Shown: positions 51,163 to 60,133 of the stretch, piece by piece
Numbering within the stretch: the first letter of the stretch is position 1
Layout: each line of letters starts with the position of its first letter
Assembly: GCA_018433775.1 (NCBI GenBank)
Contig: JAHDQN010000001.1
Location: forward strand, 1 to 64,000
Reading direction: 5' to 3'
DNA length: 64,000 bases
DNA from: Deltaproteobacteria bacterium
GTDB lineage: Bacteria > Desulfobacterota > Desulfomonilia > UBA1062
The notes under the pieces: generated by a model
What the model saw: the letters and a program-made list of their open reading frames with translations, nothing else
The model's database searches: none
What the model was told of the DNA's origin: nothing
Made by a program: the position numbers and the translations under genes

Positions 51163-52890
51163 TCAGCAGACCTTGCAGGTGCTGCAGGTGACGACCTGGT
51201 CTGGCCTGCTTTGGTCGCGGTAGATGGTGATGCCTTTGCAGCCGAGATCATAGGCGAGCTGGAAGGTATCCTTCATGCCCTGGATGGTGATGTTCGAGGG
51301 AAAGTTGATGGTCTTGGATACGGCGCTGTCCGTATGGCGCTGAAAGGCCGCCTGGATTCTGACGTGCTGCGAGGGCGGGATGTCCAGCGCCGTGACGAAG
51401 AGATCGCGCAGTTCCGGGGCAAGAAGGGAAACGTCGGGAGACGGGCCACGGGAAGTCCGGGCGCCTTCACTCTCCGGGTCTTTCATGGCATGCTCCGCGG
51501 CAAATCTCCGGAAGACCGGGTCGATCTCGTGCAGCTCGATTCCGCCTGCGGCTCTTCTCGTGGTGCTGATGCCGAAGATCGGCTCGATTCCCGAAGAGCA
51601 GCCGGCAATGATGCTCAGGCTTCCGGTGGGCGCAATGGTGGTGACCAGGGCGTTCCGCAGGGGAGCCTCGTTTCGCATAGCATAGACGCTCCTGCTGAAG
51701 TTCGGGAACGGGCCCCGCCGCCCGGCAAGCTCTCGGGAGGCCTCGCGGGCCTGCTGCGTGATGTAGGCCATGATCTCTTCGGCGATCCTGACGCTCTCGT
51801 CCGATCCGTAGCGCATACCCATCAGGATGAGAAAATGCGCGAATCCCATAACCCCCAGGCCGATCTTCCTGTTTGCACGGGTGATTTTTTCGATCTCGGG
51901 CAGGGGGAAGTGATTCACGTCGATCACGTCGTCGAGGAACCTGACCCCGAGCTTTACGGTCTCCCCGAGTTTTTTCCAGTCGACCTCGGGCCCCCGTGCG
52001 CCCGGGCGGACCATCTTTACCATATTGACCGAGCCCAGGTTGCACGACTCGTAGGGCAGAAGCGGCTGCTCGCCGCAAGGGTTGGTGGCCTCGATGCCAC
52101 CCAGGGAGGGTGTCGGATTGTCCCGGTTGATCCGGTCGAGGAAGAGCACGCCCGGCTCGCCGCTCTTCCATGCGGACCCGACCATCAGATCGAAGAGTTC
52201 GCGTGCATTCACCCGGGCTTCGGGCATCCGGGTCCGGGGGTTGACGAGCTCGATCTCGCGGTTTGCCTTCACGGCATGCATGAAATCATCCGTGATGCCC
52301 ACGGAGAGGTTGAAGCTCCGGAGCTCCTCCGGGTCTCCCTTGACCTCGATGAACTCCCGGATATCGGGATGATCCACCCTCAGCACCCCCATATTCGCCC
52401 CGCGCCTCGTTCCTCCCTGCTTGATGATCTCGGTGGCGGCGTTGAAGATCTTCATGAAGGAGACCGGGCCGCTCGCGATGCCGCTGGTGGCGGCCACGAT
52501 GTCGTTCTTCGGCCGCAGGCGGCTGAAGGAAAACCCGGTCCCACCACCGCTCTGGTGGATCAGGGCCGTTTCCTTGAGCGTTTCGAAGATAGACTCCAGG
52601 TTGTCCTGAAGGGGGAGAACGAAACACGCGGAGAGCTGGCCCAGATCTCTTCCTGCATTCATGAGGGTAGGGGAGTTCGGCAGAAACTCCAGAGAGCTCA
52701 TGAGCTCGAAGAAGCGCTCTTCGTGCCGGGAAGACCTGGTGTTCCAATCATATACCTTCTCGGCGGCAGCCACATGGCGGGCCACCCGGCGGAACATGTC
52801 AACCGGCGTCTCCACCATCTCTCCGTGCTCGTCCTTTTTCAGGTACCTGGCTTGAAGTATCCTGTACGCATTCTCCGACAGCTCTGCCAT
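51163..52890 (-). CDS. nrdJ: Adenosylcobalamin-dependent (class II) ribonucleoside reductase
   Basis: The 575-residue reductase makes deoxyribonucleotides with a B12 radical, oxygen-independently. Motifs include LPNSPTLMNAG, SGGGTGFSFSRLRP, GGTRRGANMGVL, the active-site block NPCGEQPLLPYESCNLGSVN, TIAPTGSLSIIAGCSSGIEP, and the C-terminal reducing cysteines CSTCKVC. It lacks an N-terminal ATP cone and any subunit partner, consistent with a compact class II enzyme. The minus-strand ATG at 52890 follows AAGGAGGGACGG. An F3 repeat lies after its stop. Confidence 0.96.
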   Translation of the reverse strand: MAELSENAYRILQARYLKKDEHGEMVETPVDMFRRVARHVAAAEKVYDWNTRSSRHEERFFELMSSLEFLPNSPTLMNAGRDLGQLSACFVLPLQDNLESIFETLKETALIHQSGGGTGFSFSRLRPKNDIVAATSGIASGPVSFMKIFNAATEIIKQGGTRRGANMGVLRVDHPDIREFIEVKGDPEELRSFNLSVGITDDFMHAVKANREIELVNPRTRMPEARVNARELFDLMVGSAWKSGEPGVLFLDRINRDNPTPSLGGIEATNPCGEQPLLPYESCNLGSVNMVKMVRPGARGPEVDWKKLGETVKLGVRFLDDVIDVNHFPLPEIEKITRANRKIGLGVMGFAHFLILMGMRYGSDESVRIAEEIMAYITQQAREASRELAGRRGPFPNFSRSVYAMRNEAPLRNALVTTIAPTGSLSIIAGCSSGIEPIFGISTTRRAAGGIELHEIDPVFRRFAAEHAMKDPESEGARTSRGPSPDVSLLAPELRDLFVTALDIPPSQHVRIQAAFQRHTDSAVSKTINFPSNITIQGMKDTFQLAYDLGCKGITIYRDQSRPDQVVTCSTCKVC

Positions 52891-53126
52891 CCCGGACCGT
52901 CCCTCCTTTTCCGTAGTAATAACGATGACGCCTGTTCCGGGGAAGACCCTTCAATGAACCTGCTTGAAATACGCTCTCTTTTGGAGATAGTATATTCTTA
53001 AAGAAATCGCCGGAGCTTCCGCGCTCATCAGGGATGGTGAAGAAAAGGGAGACGGCTGACGGGACCGGCCGGGAAAGCTCTCAAGAGTCCCTTCGATAGT
53101 GAGTACTTCTTTAAGGGGAGGGTGAA

Positions 53127-53582
53127 ATGAGGAAGAGGTGGCGGACAGTGGGCGTGTGCATGGCCGTCGTGGCGCTGGTGTCAGTGGCTTCGGTCGCCGT
53201 GGCGCAGCGGACCACCGTGGTGGGCATAGCCTACGGCACCTATGAGATCGTTGCCGACAGCGGAGACGTCTATGAGGTGGTGGCCGATGAAAAGGGCAGC
53301 GAGCTTGCCGGCCTGGACGGTATGAGGGTGAGCGCCAGCGGTCTGCTCGACATCGACAGCGGGCGCATGATCCTCCAGGTGATGTCGTACAAGGTGCTGG
53401 AGGACCAGCTCCTGGACCAGGATGAGATCATCGGGCAGGAACCCCTCGAACCCATGATGGAAGACGATTATCCGCCGGAAGAAGATCCCTTTCCCGAGGA
53501 AGTGCCCTACTTCGAAGAAGAGCCCCTGGCCGAGCGGGAATATCTGGACGGAGAGCCGCCCGAAGACATGCTCCCGGAATAG
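53127..53582 (+). CDS. Small exported acidic protein of unknown function
   Basis: The 151-residue product has a signal peptide (VGVCMAVVALVSVASVAVAQ). A short beta-rich core follows (TTVVGIAYGTYEIVADSGDV; GLDGMRVSASGLLDIDSGRM), resembling a small OB-like or DUF5666-like module. The tail is very acidic and proline-rich (PPEEDPFPEEVPYFEEEPL). The ATG follows AAGGGGAGGGTGAA. It is single, between nrdJ (divergent) and the NifX-like gene (convergent). The tail could bind cations; no function can be assigned. Confidence 0.7.
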   Translation: MRKRWRTVGVCMAVVALVSVASVAVAQRTTVVGIAYGTYEIVADSGDVYEVVADEKGSELAGLDGMRVSASGLLDIDSGRMILQVMSYKVLEDQLLDQDEIIGQEPLEPMMEDDYPPEEDPFPEEVPYFEEEPLAEREYLDGEPPEDMLPE

Positions 53583-53659
53583 GCGTGGATGATCTGATTC
53601 CCCCTGCTCCCGGACCGCGAGCACACGGCTGCGGATGAATCGATCCCGGGTGTGCGGCG

Positions 53660-54025
53660 CTAGTGGTGATGCTCTCCGCAGCCCTCATGGGCCGCGCATG
53701 ACGTGCCGGAGTCGTTCAGCGATCCGTTGAGCCATTCCTCGACCACCTGCGTCACGTTGCCGCTGCATCCGCGGACGACCTCGATCCCGTGAGAGGCCAG
53801 CACATTGACCGCACCGGCGCCCATATTGCCCGCGAGCATGACCTTTACCCCCATGCCCGCCAGGACGCCCACGATATTCGACTTGCAGCCGCAGCCTGCA
53901 GGCGGCTGAACGATCTCCCGGTCTACGATCTTTCCCTGATCGTCCACCGTCATCACGGTAAAGTGCTCGCAGTGTCCGAAATGGCTGTCCACCCTGTCTC
54001 CGGTCGAAGGAAGTGCAATCTTCAT
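53660..54025 (-). CDS. NifX/NifB-type Fe-Mo cofactor-binding domain protein
   Basis: The 121-residue protein starts MKIALPSTGDRVDSHFGHCE and contains GCGCKSNIVGVLAGMGVKVM and NMGAGAVNVLASHGIEV, the dinitrogenase iron-molybdenum cofactor domain shared by NifX, the NifB C-terminus and many orphan regulators. The tail is His- and Cys-rich (CAAHEGCGEHHH), possibly for metal. No nitrogenase genes are nearby, so this is one of the orphan family members common in anaerobes. The ATG at 54025 has GGAG 11 nt ahead. Confidence 0.88.
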   Translation of the reverse strand: MKIALPSTGDRVDSHFGHCEHFTVMTVDDQGKIVDREIVQPPAGCGCKSNIVGVLAGMGVKVMLAGNMGAGAVNVLASHGIEVVRGCSGNVTQVVEEWLNGSLNDSGTSCAAHEGCGEHHH

Positions 54026-54240
54026 CTCATGTTCTCCATTCTGCAGGTAATTGTCCCTCCAACGATGCTTTGACCACCATCTCACGCATCTTTGCCGGGT
54101 CAGGCAGGATGCATGGACGGTGCCACGCAAACGTATCCGGAACGAAGTGTTTCATAATCACAAAATGCGTTCTCCAATCAACCCCCTTTTGAATGGGGAA
54201 CTCTCGAGACCCTTTTGCCGGGAAGGCAATGGGAAGCCGT

Positions 54241-55248
54241 TTATGTGTACTTTGCAGGCCCGGTGATATCCCGGTAGTACAGGTTCCTGACCACCATGGT
54301 GAGCGGTACGGCCAGAATCGTGCCCACCGATCCCAGCACCCACGACCAGAAAATGAGCGAGAGGATGATGAGCAGGAACGGGATATCGAGAGTCTTTTCC
54401 ATGAACCTCGGCTTGAGGACGTTGTCCCACAGGAGATTGTTGATCGTGAACAGGACCAGGACCGCCACGGCGGTCACAGCACCGGATTCCAGAAAACCCA
54501 GCACCACGGGCGGCACGACAGCGACAAAACCGCCGATAACCGGGATGAAATTCATGAAAAAGAAAAGGATTCCCCAGGTCACGGCGAAGTCTATGCCCAG
54601 GGCAAGGTACAGGATGATATTGATAACGGCCTGGACTGCGCCGGTGGCGCTCGTGACGGCCACGTAGGCCTGGACGTCTCTGCTTGCATCCTGAAAAATC
54701 GATATGAGCGGTCTATTTCCTCGGTCTTGCGAATTTTTCCTGTCCTCTCCCAGAAACTCAAACAGCAGAATGGCTATGAGAATGACGAGCAGCAGGGTAT
54801 TGCCGAGCAGGTTGCCAATCTGCCCCAGAATCATGCGGGCATATCCCATCACGCGTGAGGGTGTGAGACCCTCCAAAGGTCTGACCTGGGAGAGGTCGAT
54901 GTCCCGGGCCGCCAGATAATCGATAATGGTGGCATAGGTGCCTGCCAGGTTGGTCTCGTAGGCGGGCAGCCTCTGGGTCAAGCCAACGATGGAATAGCTC
55001 ATGAACACGGCGAGCGCGATGCCGCCGAAGATCACGATCAGGAGCGTGGCGAGCACTGCCGGCGCCTCGGGCACACGGTTGCGCATCATCCAGTTGGGCA
55101 GGGGCAGGATGGCATATGCAAGAAGCCATGCAAGGAAAATGATGTTCAGCACATTGGCCATGGCCTGCATGCCCGCAACGATGATGACCAGGCACGCCCC
55201 GCCGATGAGGATGCGCATCAAAAGAGAATCGGCTTGTGAGTTTCTCAT
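54241..55248 (-). CDS. AI-2E family (PerM-like) membrane transporter
   Basis: The 335-residue polytopic protein of the AI-2 exporter/PerM family has N-terminal helices (LIGGACLVIIVAGMQAMANV; VLATLLIVIFGGIALAVFMS), a periplasmic helical segment around 95-150, and the conserved C-terminal block FFFMNFIPVIGGFVAVVPPV and DNVLKPRFM. Members export AI-2 or act as Na+/H+ antiporters; the substrate here is open. The ATG at 55248 follows GGAGGCAGGGGC; an upstream in-frame ATG lacks a site. Confidence 0.88.
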   Translation of the reverse strand: MRNSQADSLLMRILIGGACLVIIVAGMQAMANVLNIIFLAWLLAYAILPLPNWMMRNRVPEAPAVLATLLIVIFGGIALAVFMSYSIVGLTQRLPAYETNLAGTYATIIDYLAARDIDLSQVRPLEGLTPSRVMGYARMILGQIGNLLGNTLLLVILIAILLFEFLGEDRKNSQDRGNRPLISIFQDASRDVQAYVAVTSATGAVQAVINIILYLALGIDFAVTWGILFFFMNFIPVIGGFVAVVPPVVLGFLESGAVTAVAVLVLFTINNLLWDNVLKPRFMEKTLDIPFLLIILSLIFWSWVLGSVGTILAVPLTMVVRNLYYRDITGPAKYT

Positions 55249-55321
55249 GCCCCTGCCTCCACGGGAACGGGACCCTGGAAATGAGGATACGGGCAAGGAG
55301 CCCGACTCTCAAGTTCGCAAG

Positions 55322-55366
55322 TTAGGGGACGTCCGGTTAGGGGACGTCCGTGAAATTTGGAAATTT
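55322..55366. repeat. F3 repeat with a tandem partial copy
   Basis: A partial unit TTAGGGGACGTCCG is directly followed by a full one, TTAGGGGACGTCCGTGAAAT, then TTGGAAATT. Unlike most copies it is 74 nt upstream of one gene (the permease start) and 240 nt beyond the stop of the next. The rest of 55249-55605 shows no gene. Confidence 0.85.
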
Positions 55367-55605
55367 ATTTACTTTATCCTGATCACAACATCACGGTACG
55401 GAAACCGGGCATCAGGGGACTCGAAGGCCTTTTATGCCAACGTGAAGAGAACATGACAGGGTTTCCGATCCCGGCATGTGTTTATGCCGCGAGACAGACA
55501 CCCGTGCAAAAGTGGCCGTTCTGTGGCGACTGCCAAAGGCAGGTGCAGGGTTTCCTTTAAGGGCCTATAAGGCATGGATGTCTTGGGGTCATATCGGAGA
55601 GCGGC

Positions 55606-56538
55606 CTACAGGGAACATGCGTCGCCGGTCTGCCTCCCGCTGATGAAATCCGGCCGCGCATAGTCCGGGTTGGGGTACGAATAAAAGCCTTTTTTTGTCT
55701 TATGCCCCAGCTCGTCCCGGTCCACATAGGCCTTGAGGAAAACGGCGTTCGCCTTTGCCTGGGGGTCATTGTTCTTCTGCGCCCAGTAGTCGGTGATGGT
55801 CCATACGGTCTTGAGCCCGATCTGGTCCATGATGCCAAAGGGGCCAATGGGCGTGTGCATGATGCCCATCCATGCCCGGTCGATGTCCTCGACGCTCGCT
55901 ATGCGCCGTGATGCAAGTGTGAGGGCGGTCTGGATGAGGTTCGAGATCATGGCGTTGAACACATAACCGTGGTTTTCCCGGTGCAGCATGATGGGAATCT
56001 GCCCGATGCTCAGCGCGAAATCGTGTACGAGCCGTGTTACCTCTGGATCAGTGCCCGGATGCGGCATGACATCCACCACATTCGTGGTCCGGACATCGTG
56101 GAAGTGAAGCGCCGCCAGCCTTTCGGGCCTGCCTGCGGCATGGGCGAACTTCGACGGCAAGAGCAGGGATGTGTTGGTGGTGAAGACGGTGTGCTCCGGG
56201 CAGAGCTCGTGAAACCGGGCAAAGATCTCTGCTTTGATCTCCGGTATCTCGGGAACGGATTCGCTGACGATGTCGGCCCCTGATGCAGCCTCTCGGGGAT
56301 CGGTGGTTGCGGTGATGCGGGCCATGGTTTCCGCCAGCTCGTCACCGGTGATCCTCCCCGCGGGGACAAACCAGGAATTCCCGAGCTTTTCCATGGATCT
56401 CAATGCTTGGGCGAGGATCTCCCCTGAGATGTCGTACATGACCACCTCGTAGCCGTGCATGGCGCAGACAAAGCCGATCTGCCGGCCCATGGTCCCGGCG
56501 CCGAGAATGAGCACCTTTCGTATGGAATCGATGTTCAT
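55606..56538 (-). CDS. 3-hydroxyacyl-CoA dehydrogenase family protein
   Basis: The 310-residue NAD-dependent dehydrogenase has Rossmann motif VLILGAGTMGRQIGFVCAMH, ESVPEIPEIKAEIFARFHEL, TNTSLLLPSKFA and a C-terminal all-helix domain (GYVFNAMISNLIQTALTLAS, GPFGIMDQIGL). The catalytic His stands in LAALHFHDV rather than the usual HFFNP, so the substrate may differ from plain 3-hydroxybutyryl-CoA. The ATG at 56538 follows GGGAGG. It is the second gene of a minus-strand pair with an SDR, divergent from tetR-abfD, suggesting a shared acyl-CoA pathway. Confidence 0.88.
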   Translation of the reverse strand: MNIDSIRKVLILGAGTMGRQIGFVCAMHGYEVVMYDISGEILAQALRSMEKLGNSWFVPAGRITGDELAETMARITATTDPREAASGADIVSESVPEIPEIKAEIFARFHELCPEHTVFTTNTSLLLPSKFAHAAGRPERLAALHFHDVRTTNVVDVMPHPGTDPEVTRLVHDFALSIGQIPIMLHRENHGYVFNAMISNLIQTALTLASRRIASVEDIDRAWMGIMHTPIGPFGIMDQIGLKTVWTITDYWAQKNNDPQAKANAVFLKAYVDRDELGHKTKKGFYSYPNPDYARPDFISGRQTGDACSL

Positions 56539-56632
56539 GGATTTTCCTCCCATTTTCGCAGATATGTCGCGTGTCCGAACTTTTTGTGAAGTGTCCTGTG
56601 CCGTGAACACTCACGGTTTTTCCCCAAAGGCC

Positions 56633-57397
56633 TTATGCCAGTGCCCCTCCGTCCACCACGAAACACGCACCGGTAGTGAAACTGGCGGCATCGGACACGA
56701 GATAGAGCACTGCGCCGGAGATCTCGCGCGGCTGGGCGTGCCGTGCCAGAGGGATCATCTTAACCGCGAGGTCGTGGATGTCCCGGTTTTCCATGATGGC
56801 CTTGGAGAAGTGCGTGTCCACCAGTCCGGGAAGCAGGGCGTTGACCCGGATGTTCTTGCCGGCGAGCTCCTTGGCGAAGGCCCTGGTCATGGAGATCATC
56901 CCTGCCTTGGTGATGGAATAGATGCCCTGAAAGGGTGCCGGCCTGACTCCGTTGACGGATGACACGTTCACGATGGAGCCGCCCCCTGCATCGGCCATGA
57001 GCCGCGCGGCATGACTGATCATGAAGAAGGGCCCTTTCAGGTTCACGTCAAAGGTCTTGTCCCAGATTTTTTCGTCCGCGCCCAGCATCTCGCCGAAATA
57101 GGGATTGGTGGCCGCGTTGTTGACCAGGATGTCGAGTCTGCCGAACAGCATCCGTATGTCATCGAAGAGCTGCTCTATCTGCCCCGGGTCACCCATGTGA
57201 CAGGGCATCACCTCGGCCTTTCCTCCCCGTGCGCTGATCTTCTCAGCCACGCTCTTCAGTGCTTCCGCCTTTCTGCTCACGAGAATGCACTGAGCCCCGT
57301 AATCCGCGAGGGTGACCGCCACGGCCTCTCCGATTCCCCTGCTGGCTCCGGTGATCAGTGCCAGCTTTCCGTTCAGTGAAAAGCTCACCTTCTCCAT
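56633..57397 (-). CDS. Short-chain dehydrogenase/reductase (FabG-like)
   Basis: The 254-residue SDR has LITGASRGIGEAVAVTLADY, VNNAATNPYFGEML (NNAA in place of NNAG), catalytic Ser in VNVSSVNGVRP, YSITKAGMISM (Tyr-x3-Lys) and a C-terminal TGACFVVDGGALA. It would reduce or oxidise a 3-oxo/3-hydroxy acyl intermediate. The start at 57397 has AAGGAG at a good distance; ATG 57415 is also possible. It is the first gene of the pair with the 3-hydroxyacyl-CoA dehydrogenase and divergent from the TetR gene, so TetR may control both directions. Confidence 0.88.
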   Translation of the reverse strand: MEKVSFSLNGKLALITGASRGIGEAVAVTLADYGAQCILVSRKAEALKSVAEKISARGGKAEVMPCHMGDPGQIEQLFDDIRMLFGRLDILVNNAATNPYFGEMLGADEKIWDKTFDVNLKGPFFMISHAARLMADAGGGSIVNVSSVNGVRPAPFQGIYSITKAGMISMTRAFAKELAGKNIRVNALLPGLVDTHFSKAIMENRDIHDLAVKMIPLARHAQPREISGAVLYLVSDAASFTTGACFVVDGGALA

Positions 57398-57602
57398 TTC
57401 GTGCTCCTTGTTCATCACGTTGTCTCCCCAAGGATTCTTCCTGAGGAATATCCGTATCCACCGATTGTTCCACCTCACCCTTAAAACAGACCATAACTAT
57501 GAAAAAAACAATCATAACAAAGACCGACTATGATAATAAAACAATAAACCGGCTCAAGCAAAATAAAAACTAGTCGAAAAGAAAGACAAAGTCAATTAAA
57601 AC

Positions 57603-57631
57603 TTGACAAAAACAAAGAAGGAGACTACTTA
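57603..57631 (+). promoter_or_regulatory. Candidate sigma70 promoter for tetR-abfD
   Basis: A perfect TTGACA (57603-57608), a 17-nt spacer and TACTTA (57626-57631). It sits in a strikingly AT-rich part of the 354-nt divergent spacer (57398-57751), which holds no gene. A TetR operator is expected near here, but I see no clear palindrome. Confidence 0.45.
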
Positions 57632-57751
57632 ACTCATATGAGACAGAGATCGACCATGAAAATATGCTTCGCAATCAGAGCATTGCTTTTCGTTTTCGCC
57701 TGTGGATACCCTTCCACTTGGAAAATACCAAAGAGGTAAGGAGGAAAAGAC

Positions 57752-58438
57752 ATGGCGAGATCGAGCCCGAAGGAACAGCGGAGAGAGCGGATCATCGAAA
57801 GCGCGCTGAAGATCTTTGCGGAAAAAGGCTTTCAGGATGCGACCATCTCGGAGATCAGCAAGGCGGCAGGGGTTTCCGATGCCACGGTGTACGAGTATTT
57901 CAAGACCAAAGAGGACCTGCTTTTCGTGATCCCCGAGGAGATCACCGAGAGATCCATCCGTGAGATCCGGGGCGTCATGCCCTTTCTGCGGGGTGCCGAG
58001 TCAAAGCTCAGGACCATCGTGCAGGGGTATGTCACCACTTATGAGAACAACCCGGAATACGCGAACCTGATCATGCTCCAGCTCAAGACCAACCGCAACT
58101 TCCTGAAGACCCCGGCGTTCGAGGTGGTCCGCGAGGCCGCGCAGGTGCTGCTTTCCTGCATCCAGGAGGGCATCGACGAAGGTGCGTTCAGGAAGGACAC
58201 CGACCCGTACCTGGTGAGGGCAATGATCCTGGGGACCATCGAGCACCTCTTCACGCGCAGGCATCTGCAGGGGACACCGGGCAGTTTCATGGACCGGGTC
58301 GACCCCCTGGTCGATCTGATACTCGACGGCATACGGGCCAGGAAAAAGTCCGGAGATGTCTCTCTCCATCTGCATATCGCCGGACAGGACATCCTGCCGG
58401 TCGAAGACACCGGTATCACGGAGGAGAAAAAGACATGA
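57752..58438 (+). CDS. TetR-family transcriptional regulator (FadR-like)
   Basis: The 228-residue repressor has the N-terminal helix-turn-helix RRERIIESALKIFAEKGFQD, then ATISEISKAAGVSDATVYEY, then FKTKEDLL. The C-terminal helical ligand domain resembles acyl-CoA-responsive TetR proteins. The ATG follows AAGGAGGAAAAG. It is followed by the abfD-like gene (stop overlapping a possible ATG at 58435) and is divergent from the SDR/dehydrogenase pair, so it probably regulates this acyl-CoA locus in response to an acyl-CoA. Confidence 0.92.
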   Translation: MARSSPKEQRRERIIESALKIFAEKGFQDATISEISKAAGVSDATVYEYFKTKEDLLFVIPEEITERSIREIRGVMPFLRGAESKLRTIVQGYVTTYENNPEYANLIMLQLKTNRNFLKTPAFEVVREAAQVLLSCIQEGIDEGAFRKDTDPYLVRAMILGTIEHLFTRRHLQGTPGSFMDRVDPLVDLILDGIRARKKSGDVSLHLHIAGQDILPVEDTGITEEKKT

Positions 58439-58497
58439 CCATTGAAGCGGTGAAGGAACCGGCCGGGCTTGAGGCCCGGGAGCGAAGGAGGCACAGT

Positions 58498-59988
58498 ATG
58501 AGGACACGGGAGCAGTATATCGAGGGGCTGCGCAAGCTGCGCAGGAACCTTTACTACAACGGGTCGCGCATCGACCGCGACGACGAGCTGCAGCAGCCCA
58601 CGCTCAACGTGATGGGGACCACCTTCGACGCGGTCAGAGATCCCGAGCTCAAGGATCTGTGCACCGCCACCTCTCACCTGACCGGCCAGACCATCAACCG
58701 CTTCTGCCATATCCATCAGAACCCGGACGATCTCCATAAGAAGCAGAACATGACCCGCGCCCTGTGCCGCAAGGTGGGTTTCTGCATCCAGCGCTGCATG
58801 GGCATCGATGCGGTCAATGCCGTCAACGCCGTCTCGTTCGAGGCGGACAGGCTCAACGGCGGCCACACCGAATACCACAAGAATTTTCTGAAGTGGCTCG
58901 AATACTTCCAGGCCGGCGACCTGGTAGGTGCCTGCGCCCAGACCGACGTCAAGGGCGAGCGGCTGAAAAGGCCCATCCAGCAGGCGGACCCGGACATGTA
59001 CCTGCACGTGGTGGAAAAGAAGAGCGACGGCATCGTGGTGAGGGGATGCAAGCTGCACATATCCGAGGCATCCATTGCGGACGAGATCATGGTCATTCCC
59101 ACCCGGGCGCTCGGCCCGGACGAGAAGGAGTATGCCGTGGCCTTCGCGGTTCCGGCAGACCACGAGGGAGTCAAGCAGGTCCTGTCCATCCACAACTTCC
59201 GGGGGCGCAGGCATTATAAAAAAGGATTTGTGGGCGGATATACAGACTCCTACCTCATCTTCGACAATGTCTTCGTGCCCTGGGAGCGGGTGTTCCTCTG
59301 CGGCGAAAACGACCACGGCGGCGTGTGTGCCCTGCTGTTCGCCCTGTTCCACCGGCACAGCTACTCGGGCTGCAAGCCCGCCATCGGCGATGTCCTTACC
59401 GGCATGGCGTCGCTGGCCGCACGGCACAACGGGATCCGGAAGACCTCGCATGTCCGGGAGATGCTTTCGGAGTTCATCAAGATCACCGAGCTGGGCTATG
59501 CAGCGGGCTACACGGCTTCAGCCCTGGGCAGGCCCGAGGTGTACATACCGGGAATGGGCTCGGTGCCCTATGGCCCGGGAAGCTGCATCCCCAACTCGAT
59601 CTATGCAAACGTCGGAAGGTGCCTCACGGGCGAGGCGGTGTTCAAGGAGCAGGAGATGCTCTGCAGCATCGCGGGCGGCCTGCCCGCGACCTTCCCCAAC
59701 GAGGGCGACCTCACGGACCCCGAGCTCAAGCCCCTGCTGGAGAAATACCTCAGGCGCAACCCGGACATCCCGATCGAGGACCAGATCAAGTTCTGGATGC
59801 TCTACATCGACTACTCGTGCTCGGGATTCGCCGGGCCCATGAACTACGGCAACTATCACGGCGGGGGCTCCCCCATCATGGAGCAGATCGCCATCACCTC
59901 GCAGTACGACATCCGGCTCAGGGAAAATATCGTGAACAGCATTGCCGGCATTGAAGAGCTGAAGCTCGGTACTCTCACCAGCTTATGA
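58498..59988 (+). CDS. 4-hydroxybutyryl-CoA dehydratase / vinylacetyl-CoA isomerase-like protein
   Basis: This 496-residue protein belongs to the 4-hydroxyphenylacetate 3-hydroxylase/AbfD family. The four [4Fe-4S] ligands known in AbfD are all recognisable: Cys96 and Cys100 in GFCIQRCMGIDAVNA, and a His and Cys seven apart in LFHRHSYSGCKPAIGD. FAD-binding blocks are also present. AbfD removes water from 4-hydroxybutyryl-CoA to give crotonyl-CoA. With the nearby dehydrogenases it could feed 4-hydroxybutyrate or a related acid into beta-oxidation. ATG 58498 (GCGAAGGAGGCACAGT) is preferred to ATG 58435. A strong terminator follows. Confidence 0.85.
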   Translation: MRTREQYIEGLRKLRRNLYYNGSRIDRDDELQQPTLNVMGTTFDAVRDPELKDLCTATSHLTGQTINRFCHIHQNPDDLHKKQNMTRALCRKVGFCIQRCMGIDAVNAVNAVSFEADRLNGGHTEYHKNFLKWLEYFQAGDLVGACAQTDVKGERLKRPIQQADPDMYLHVVEKKSDGIVVRGCKLHISEASIADEIMVIPTRALGPDEKEYAVAFAVPADHEGVKQVLSIHNFRGRRHYKKGFVGGYTDSYLIFDNVFVPWERVFLCGENDHGGVCALLFALFHRHSYSGCKPAIGDVLTGMASLAARHNGIRKTSHVREMLSEFIKITELGYAAGYTASALGRPEVYIPGMGSVPYGPGSCIPNSIYANVGRCLTGEAVFKEQEMLCSIAGGLPATFPNEGDLTDPELKPLLEKYLRRNPDIPIEDQIKFWMLYIDYSCSGFAGPMNYGNYHGGGSPIMEQIAITSQYDIRLRENIVNSIAGIEELKLGTLTSL

Positions 59989-60007
59989 TGGTCGCAATCC
60001 GGGTAAT

Positions 60008-60047
60008 GGGTACGCCTTTTTTACGAAAAGGCGTACCCGGTTTTTTT
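60008..60047 (+). terminator. Rho-independent terminator after the AbfD-like gene
   Basis: GGGTACGCCTTTT (60008-60020) and AAAAGGCGTACCC (60026-60038) form a perfect 13-bp stem with loop TTACG, followed by GG and seven T. It is 20 nt after the stop codon. Confidence 0.92.
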
Positions 60048-60133
60048 GAAATCCTTCATGCACTCACCCGCGCAGATGCCCGGTTGTTCTAACACTACAG
60101 TGGCGGAGTTTGGTACAGGATCGGGGTCAGATC

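Noticed and set aside
55357-55560. 67-residue open frame downstream of an F3 repeat
   Set aside because: It has no ribosome binding site, begins inside the repeat flank and has no recognisable motif.
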